From positions 1,178,001 to 1,242,000 of the forward strand of contig JAIXMG010000001.1 of NCBI GenBank assembly GCA_025201345.1: a DNA stretch of 64,000 bases, read 5' to 3'. How positions within the stretch are numbered: position 1 is the stretch's first letter; each line of letters starts with the position of its first letter. Below, piece by piece: positions 57,628 to 64,000 of the stretch. Made by a program: the position numbers and the translations under genes. The stretch comes from Thamnidium elegans. Its lineage: Eukaryota > Mucoromycota > Mucoromycetes > Mucorales > Mucoraceae. The notes below the pieces were generated by a model, which saw nothing but the letters and a program-made list of their open reading frames with translations, had not been told where the DNA came from and did no database searches.

Positions 57628-59362
57628 TTAAAAACATTTATGTAAGTGTCTACTCTTAACTGACATCTTTCTGCCTTTTCTACCACTCCCTTTGTCCTGG
57701 AACTTGGATCTTCTCTTTTCTTTTGTATTGAATAATCTTCTAATTCCATTTCTTATTTTATTTTTCATTAATACAAGTGCCTCAGGAATGCTACAGCTTG
57801 TAACTCTACGAACTTGTTTTCCTTCACGCTTGTTATGATGTTTTGATTTCTTCTCTTTAAATGTCTTGTCATGTTCAAGGGCCAAATGATTAATCAAAAG
57901 ATATCGTAAGAGCCCGTTCAATAACTTATTAACAATGGCCTTATCTGGCCGCATTTGGCGAAAGTTAAGGGTATATGACTGTCTAGCAATTTTCGTGGCA
58001 TGAAATAGTAAACCCGATAAGGATTTACTGTACTAGAAGGTACTGTATCAGTAATAGCTTGATGGAAGGGTGACCTAATTAGAGATGATTTATCAGCTCC
58101 TTTAGCTTCATAGTATGTTGAGTGTATCAATTTCAAATGATAAGCTTGAAATAATTGGTTATAACTAGATGTAAATACATTGTTTTCTAGAAGTTGATCA
58201 TTCATTGTGTTGGGAGCAGTTATTATGGAATCCGAGCTATTAAGTAGTGAAGATTCGCGATAAAAAATAAAAACAAAAAGATACTAAAAAGTAATCAGTC
58301 GTAAAAGAAGGATAATCGTTTTATTAAATGAAAAAAAAGTATAGGTTTATATAGCTTTTTTATAGCTGAGTTTAACACTTACGGTAATGCACTGTATCAG
58401 TATAAGTGCTAGAGTTTCCTTATATAACTTCAAGCCGTGCTTATTTAACCTAATTTTCGGTCAAGATATGTAATTATGGTCGATCCTCTAATCATTACTC
58501 AGACAACATTTATTATTGGCCGATGCCGACAAGGTTTAGTTAAAATAAATATGAATTAGTCATAAAGGAATAAAGACGCGTGATATAATCACGTATATGT
58601 AAATATATATGAGAATATTTATGTGTATGTATGCTTGATCACACCAGTTATGTCTTCTCGCAGATATCTATGTGGCAGAATATGCTTAATACTATTTTGT
58701 GGTTGTGGTACAAGCTCAAATTGATGGTCAGTTAATACGAAGCTGTTTTCCGCAAACACTAGGTAGCTCCAAGTGAATATTTATTGTATTTATAAATATT
58801 TGTTTAGCAAGTGGCAACAAATCAGTTCTAATGACTGAATTGAGGGAGGTTGAAAACGAGTGAGTTTTCTGTTCGTCTTTGTAATCATCAGTTTCATCAT
58901 CTGTATCACCATCAACTTCTTCACTATCTTCATAAGCTTCTTCTCTAACTTGTAAAACTGATTCTTTTATGGTTTCAAATTTATATTTAACAAAGTCTTT
59001 CCAATAGTCGATGCTTTTATTTTTAGATTTCTTGGAATTATATCTCAACATTGCTGCTATAGCATTTGGAGTGTTGTGCTTTTTTTCAGCAGCGTCAACA
59101 ACACCTTTTGGGAGTCGAGAAGCTTCAAGTAGTTTCTGCTAAGTTTATCAATGTCTTGTTTATCTTTATCATAATTTCTGATTTCACTTGAACATATTAT
59201 TTTAAATTGAGCAAGCAAAGGGCTCATATATCGAGCTTTATCATCAACTGTTCCTGCCTTGCTCCTTATACTTACTTCTTTTGGTTTATCAAAAGAAGCA
59301 GGAGGTTTTATCGCCGTCAATCCATGAGTGTATATGTGTAACAAAAAAAGAAGAGTTATCAA
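57628..59362 (-). pseudogene. Unrecognised degraded gene, minus strand
   Basis: Four minus-strand open frames in a row (59057-59362, 58728-59051, 57918-58205, 57628-57954) with normal amino-acid composition, joined by stops and frame changes. Protein-like stretches continue in other frames between them, for example FELVPQPQNSIKHILPHRYL near 58640-58720. The upstream part is Lys/Asp-rich and helical; an acidic segment (EEVDGDTDDETDDYKDEQ) is followed by a basic C-terminus (EKKSKHHNKREGKQVRR). One intact gene of about 550 codons may have existed. It looks like a decayed member of a lineage-specific or transposon-borne family. No catalytic motif was recognised. Confidence 0.45.
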
Positions 59363-59703
59363 ATGTAGTGTTCATCAAAAATAAATCTTGTAGTCTGCTA
59401 ATTTACATGTAAAGCTCAAATAAGCAACTCAAATAGTTAGTTTAAGCTATAATGTGATCGATGGGATTTATTTGGGATCCGAACTTACGATACGGAAGTA
59501 AGGTCAATGTTACCTGAATATGTCAAATGAATGTAGTTATGCCTGTGACTGACTTTAAGTAGGCGTGTGGATGACGTACGGGTCAGGCCTACAAAAAAAA
59601 AAGCGGAACTTGGAAAAACAAATGCGAGTATTTGTTGAAAAGAGACGCGCAAGCTTTCTTTTTTATTTTTTAGACATCTTTTTTTAAAAATAGATTAACA
59701 GCA
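59363..59703. promoter_or_regulatory. Promoter region of RPN9
   Basis: A 340-bp gap between the pseudogene and RPN9. No canonical proteasome-associated control element (GGTGGCAAA) was seen by eye. Confidence 0.4.
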
Positions 59704-61096
59704 ATGGCACAAACTATGGATATTGACTTTGACGTACCTAAATTTCTTTATGAAGAAAGACAAAAAGTTGATGGCCCTCTTCAACAATATTTTGTTGATT
59801 TTGAAGATCTTTATGAAAGAAAGTAAGTCCCCCTCCCCCCCCTTTTTTTTTGTATATGTAAACGCGTTCCCAGAAAAAAAAAAGTATTTACATGTATATT
59901 CAATTAGGTTGTGGCATCAATTGACTACAAGGGTTTTAGACTTTTTCAAAGAACCTCGGTCTACTAGTCATAGAATTCCTGTTTACAGAAACTTTGTTGC
60001 TGAATGGGAAGATAAAATTAATAAGTTATCTCTTGTTACTATTGCACTTCAAGCTGCTAACCAATTCAAAGGTAAAGATATAAAAGGAGCGATATATATA
60101 TAAAGAAAAAAAAAGGGACTAACAAGAAGATAATAGATTTACAAGAATCCGTTGACTTTTTAAGTGAAATTATTAAGAAGGTCGATACGCCTGAAACTAA
60201 GGACGTTTATGTTCTCGCAGTAATGGAATCAGCCAACTTTAAATTAAAGTTGAACCAAGCAGATGAAGTAAAGAAGGCCATTGATGAATCAGAAAAGATT
60301 TTGGATAGTTTTGATAGTGTGGAACCTGTGATTTATGCTAGCTTTTACCGTGTTAGCGCTGAATATTACAAGGCCAAGGCTAATTATGCTCAATATTATA
60401 AGAGTGCCTTATTATATTTGGCCTGTGTTGATATTGGAGAGTTGACTTTGGCTGATAGAATTGAAAGAGCATATGATCTTTCTATTTCGGCGTTATTGGG
60501 TGATATGATTTATAACTTTGGTGAATTGGTAAAGTTTTTTTTTTAAAAAAAAACAGCAAGTGTGTGTGTGTATATATATATTTTTTTACTAACAAAGAAT
60601 GTGTGTGTAGTTAATGCATCCCATTCTTGATGCTCTTCTTGGTACTGAACACGATTGGCTTCGTTCTCTTTTATTTGCCTTTAATGCTGGTGATATTGGT
60701 AAATACGAAGCATTGGTACCTCATTTCACAAAGCAACCTTTACTCCAACAAAACCAAGCTGCGCTCAGTAGAAAGATTTGTTTGATGTCATTGATTGAAG
60801 CAGTATTTAGACGTTCCACAGATAACCGTTCAATTCCCTTTTCTGAAATTGCTGCTGAAACTCGTCTTTCAGTGGATGAAGTTGAACACCTTGTTATGAA
60901 GGCATTATCATTAAACTTGATTCGTGGTTCTATTGATCAAGTTGATCAAATTGTTGTTGTTACATGGGTTCAACCTCGTGTACTTGATAAGGATCAAATT
61001 GATGGTATGAGACGTAAGCTTGAAGAATGGGATAATCAAGTAAAGAAGATTAGTTCTTTTGTTGGTGAACAAGGTGGAGAAGTATTTGCACAATAA
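59704..61096 (+). CDS. RPN9: 26S proteasome regulatory subunit RPN9 (PSMD13)
   Basis: Four exons (59704-59822, 59908-60071, 60137-60528, 60611-61096) give 386 residues from MAQTMDIDFDVPKFLYEERQ. RPN9 is a PCI-domain subunit of the proteasome lid. Family landmarks: LWHQLTTRVLDFF, YYKSALLYLACVDIGEL, GDMIYNFGELLMHPILDALL, WLRSLLFAFNAGDIGKY, then the winged-helix part IPFSEIAAETRLSVDEVEHL, VMKALSLNLIRGSIDQVDQI and TWVQPRVLDKDQI. Length equals human PSMD13 within about ten residues. All splice phases agree; intron 3 contains a T10-A9 palindromic run. Confidence 0.96.
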
Positions 61097-61221
61097 ATAA
61101 AGTACAAAAAGTGTAACGTAAAAAAGAAAAAAAGATAGCGCCAAGTCAATAAATTAGTAATAAATCCTTCCATCCTTTTCTTTTGTTTTTTAATATAAAT
61201 TACAATATATATCTGATGAGA

Positions 61222-61273
<52 letters not shown>

Positions 61274-61487
61274 CGAGTTGCGATGGTGATATAACACACT
61301 GTAATCGATAGGTTCGTAATTCGCGTCAAAACAAATGTGTATCTATCCTAAACCAATACAAACTAAGTAGTTGTATTATTTGAAACAGTTCAATAATAGA
61401 ATTGTTGGGGGTGAATAGATTATAATCATTCACGTATCAATATAATGAAAATGAAGCCAATTTATCTGTATTATTTACCACTAAGAA
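61097..61487. other. 3' region of RPN9 with 49-nt poly-A tract
   Basis: Includes a poly-A tract of 49 nt (61223-61271), the longest homopolymer in the window. No gene. Confidence 0.6.
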
Positions 61488-61835
61488 TAATGATGGCTGG
61501 ATTAGAAACTGATGGAGATTCATCATTATTTATTAGGCAGTTAAAATAAATAATATATTCAAAATTTACTTCAATCTCTTTATGAATCATCATCTAAAAC
61601 GATTCAAAGAAATTTAAATACCAGTGACAGTAAATCAACTCACGAACTAATAGTTTAGTTGCACTTGTACTACCTTTAACTAATAATAGTAATACCGACG
61701 CCGCTACCTCTACTGGCGTTGGGGCTGGGGAATTAACTTTTCTATTAATGGAAAGTACTCTTCAAGTCAACTTGAATTATAGTCCTGAATTCGATTCAAA
61801 AGACTTTTTTCAAATACGTAAATGTAACATAAAAC
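61488..61835 (+). pseudogene. Short unrecognised coding relic
   Basis: The plus strand gives protein-like pieces in two or three frames: IMMAGLETDGDSSLFIRQ, then YESSSKTIQRNLNTSDSKST, then NNSNTDAATSTGVGAGELTF and LLMESTLQVNLNYSPEFDSK. Ala/Gly codons here (gacgccgctacctctactggcg) contrast with the AT-rich flanks. No start or family was found. It may be a decayed gene or exons of an unrecognised one. Confidence 0.3.
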
Positions 61836-61970
61836 ACGTGATAATATGTCTTTGTTATTTTTTACTAAACTAGGTGGGCGCAAAATAAAAATTGTTTCAT
61901 ATATAAAAAGTCCTCTTTTGAACCTTTTTTTTCTTTTTTCTTTTTTCTTTATACATATAAAAAATAAAAA

Positions 61971-62409
61971 ATGGATTCTAATAATCCATATTCACAGCAA
62001 TATCCACCTCCACCTCAACAATTTGCTCAGCCATCACAGGGATACAACTATAATCAACCTCCACAGTATTATCCTCCACCAAATGAGCCACTTCAACAAG
62101 TTCCACAATATAACACCAATACAGGTTATGCTGAATTAGGAGAAGCACCTTTAAACGCAAACGATAAAATTAGACCTTCTAGTGGTTATAAGGATGTATG
62201 GGCTACAGTATTGTGGCTTTGTAATATGGCCGGTTTTATTGCATTATCCGTTATTGCATTACGTAGTTTTTCGTCAAATAATGCTCCTAGTACAGGTCCC
62301 AGTGTAGGACTTACATTTGATGCTGATACAGTTAAAATATTTGGTCTTGCAGCAGTTGTTGGATTTGGATTTAGTTTTCTTTACTTGATTTTAGCAAACT
62401 TGTAAGTAT

Positions 62410-62464
<55 letters not shown>

Positions 62465-63837
62465 TGTGTGTGTATAACGGAACTTCAATAGGATAAAAGG
62501 CTAAATGGGGTACTTTTTTTTTTTAATAGAATTCCCGGACCCTTGATCTTGATCACTTTTGTAGGTAGTATTTTGGTTTACTTTGGTGTAACTGCGTACT
62601 ATTTTTACATGAAGTATTACTCAGCTGCAATCATTTTCTTGATTTTCTCTGTATTGTACATGTTATGTTTTTGGTGGTGGCGAGATAGAATTCCATTTGC
62701 AACAAGTAATAATTTATCTGTATATATTAACAATATTTTAAATCTAACCTTATTATACATATATAGTCATGCTAAAGGCAGTTACGTCAATCACTCGTAG
62801 TTATTGGAGTACTATGGTTGCCGGTACAATTTCTCTTGTTGTTCAAACTGTTTATTCAGTTTGGTTTATGATCACTGTTGTTGGTGTTTATCAAACATAT
62901 ACTGGATCTTCTTTAAATGCTGCCATGGTTTTCTTGGTATTTTCATTTTATTGGACAACTCAAGTCATTTCATATGTCACTCATGTTACACTATCTGGCG
63001 TATTTGCTACCGTTTATTTCTTAAATAATCAAGTGGCTCATCCCATTTGGGGCTGCGCCAGAAGAGCTTTAACTACTAGTTTCGGTTCCATTTGCTTTGG
63101 TGGTCTTTTGATCGCTTTGATTAGTACACTTCGTTACTTTGTTCGAGTTGCAAGATCAAATTCTGATAATATTATTCTTACTTTTGTGTTATGTATTATT
63201 GAGTGTATTATATCTTGTATTGAAGGAATGTTTGTAAGTATATATAGTGTATAGTTTATGTAAACCCTTTTTTTTAATAAGTTTTTTTTTTTTAGGAATG
63301 GTTTAATCAATATGCTTTTAGTGGTGTAGCTATTTATGGTCAAGCATTTGTTCCTTCTGCTAAACGTACTTGGTCAATGATTCAAGATCGTGGTGTTGAA
63401 GCTATGATTAACGATAATTTGATTGGTAATGTTTTATTTATGGGTTCTTTACTTGTTGGTGTCTTGTCTTCTTTGTTAGGATACCTCTATTTATTGGTAT
63501 CTAAACCTACTTATAATACTAGTGGTGATATGACACCCATTATCATGCTGATTTGTTTTATTATCGGTATGTCCATGTTCTCTACCATTGCTACGGTTAT
63601 TTCAAGTGGTGTCACAACTACATTTGTATGTTTGGCTGAGGACCCTGAAGCTTTAAGGAGGTAGGATTTAATTATTAACTGTGTTAAATTAAGTTTATTA
63701 ATTTATTATATTATTATAGAGTGAGCCCTGAGTTATATGAAGCTGTAAGTATATTTTTTTAAAAAAAAATGTTGTTTAAACTAATTTTGTGTGTGTAGAT
63801 TCGTCAAACATGGCCTCAAGTCGTTCAAGGCGTGTAA
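61971..63837 (+). CDS. PNS1: Choline transporter-like (CTL) protein PNS1
   Basis: Six exons (61971-62401, 62530-62705, 62767-63233, 63296-63660, 63720-63744, 63799-63837) give 500 residues. A Pro/Gln/Tyr-rich cytosolic N-terminus (QQYPPPPQQFAQPSQGYNYN) precedes about ten transmembrane helices. The CTL signature region includes SYWSTMVAGTISLVVQTVYS, YVTHVTLSGVFATVYFLNNQ, ARRALTTSFGSICFGGLLIA, FEWFNQYAFSGVAIYGQAF and TTTFVCLAEDPEALRR, followed by VSPELYEAIRQTWPQVVQ. PNS1 of yeast belongs to the CTL/SLC44 family; its substrate in fungi is not settled. Exon 5 is only 25 nt. Intron 1 holds a CA/TA microsatellite (62410-62463). Confidence 0.95.
62410..62463. repeat. (CA)n(TA)n microsatellite in PNS1 intron 1
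   Basis: A CA dinucleotide run passes directly into a TA run inside the first intron of PNS1. Likely polymorphic in length. Confidence 0.95.
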
Positions 63838-64000
63838 TAAAGAAAAATGTAAAAATGCATTTATAAAATAATATGTAATAATAAATAATTCAATTAATGT
63901 GCACACAGTGATTCGACTACCAATTTAAGGATTCAGGGAAAAAAAAAAAAAAAAAAAAAAGTGAACTTTCTTGCGTTAAGCAAATTGGAGCGAAATTTTT
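63838..64000. other. PNS1 3' region, right edge
   Basis: Contains aataataaataa-type poly-A signal sequence and a poly-A run (63939-63960). No further gene begins before the edge. Confidence 0.5.

Overview
This window looks like nuclear DNA of an early-diverging filamentous fungus, most likely Mucoromycota (Mucorales). The DNA is AT-rich. The genes are cut by many short GT-AG introns (about 40-100 nt), introns and spacers are full of poly-T/poly-A, and the proteins are clearly fungal: a Zn2Cys6 regulator, PNS1, RCH1, RPN9, ERB1/BOP1 and a TFIIIC subunit. No rRNA, tRNA, CRISPR array or bacterial-type operon was seen. Exon structures were worked out by eye from splice sites, reading phase and protein continuity. 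Nearly all multi-exon models close with consistent phase.

Layout. 0.3-3.8 kb: a broken Fanzor (eukaryotic TnpB-like RNA-guided nuclease) split in two, with a 20-bp inverted repeat at the break. 4.1-12.6 kb: ERB1/BOP1, the APC/C subunit CDC26, a kelch-repeat membrane protein and a Zn2Cys6 transcription factor, the last two containing 7-nt microexons. 13.9-18.1 kb: a peroxisomal oxalyl-CoA synthetase-like ligase (PTS1 tail AKL) convergent with a fused allantoicase-ureidoglycolate lyase; both bear on glyoxylate/oxalate and purine-nitrogen metabolism. 18.1-22.1 kb: decayed sequence with coding relics and a 15-bp tandem repeat. 22.2-24.3 kb: a protein kinase with a degenerate HRD motif, followed by a 2.5-kb unrecognised frameshifted relic to about 27.0 kb. 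29.9-35.1 kb: a small orphan gene, a coiled-coil protein with a W2-like region, and a small helical protein on a divergent promoter. 35.3-39.1 kb: a second Fanzor relic, an OTU-like peptidase relic and a C2H2 zinc-finger relic, together a transposon graveyard.

40.9-52.2 kb is gene-dense: a small secreted protein, a two-TM protein, the TFIIIC 90-kDa-type subunit, then five tightly packed minus-strand genes (MsrA, OTUD6-type deubiquitinase, COA6, a mini POM152-like Ig protein, RCH1). 54.9-56.6 kb: a DUF1479 dioxygenase-fold protein. 57.6-59.4 kb: an unrecognised pseudogene. 59.7-63.8 kb: the proteasome lid subunit RPN9 and the PNS1/CTL transporter.

Most intact genes are housekeeping. The unusual biology is in the degraded Fanzor loci, the microexons, the kinase, the W2 coiled-coil protein and several orphan coding relics. 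No intact new defence or mobile system could be demonstrated.
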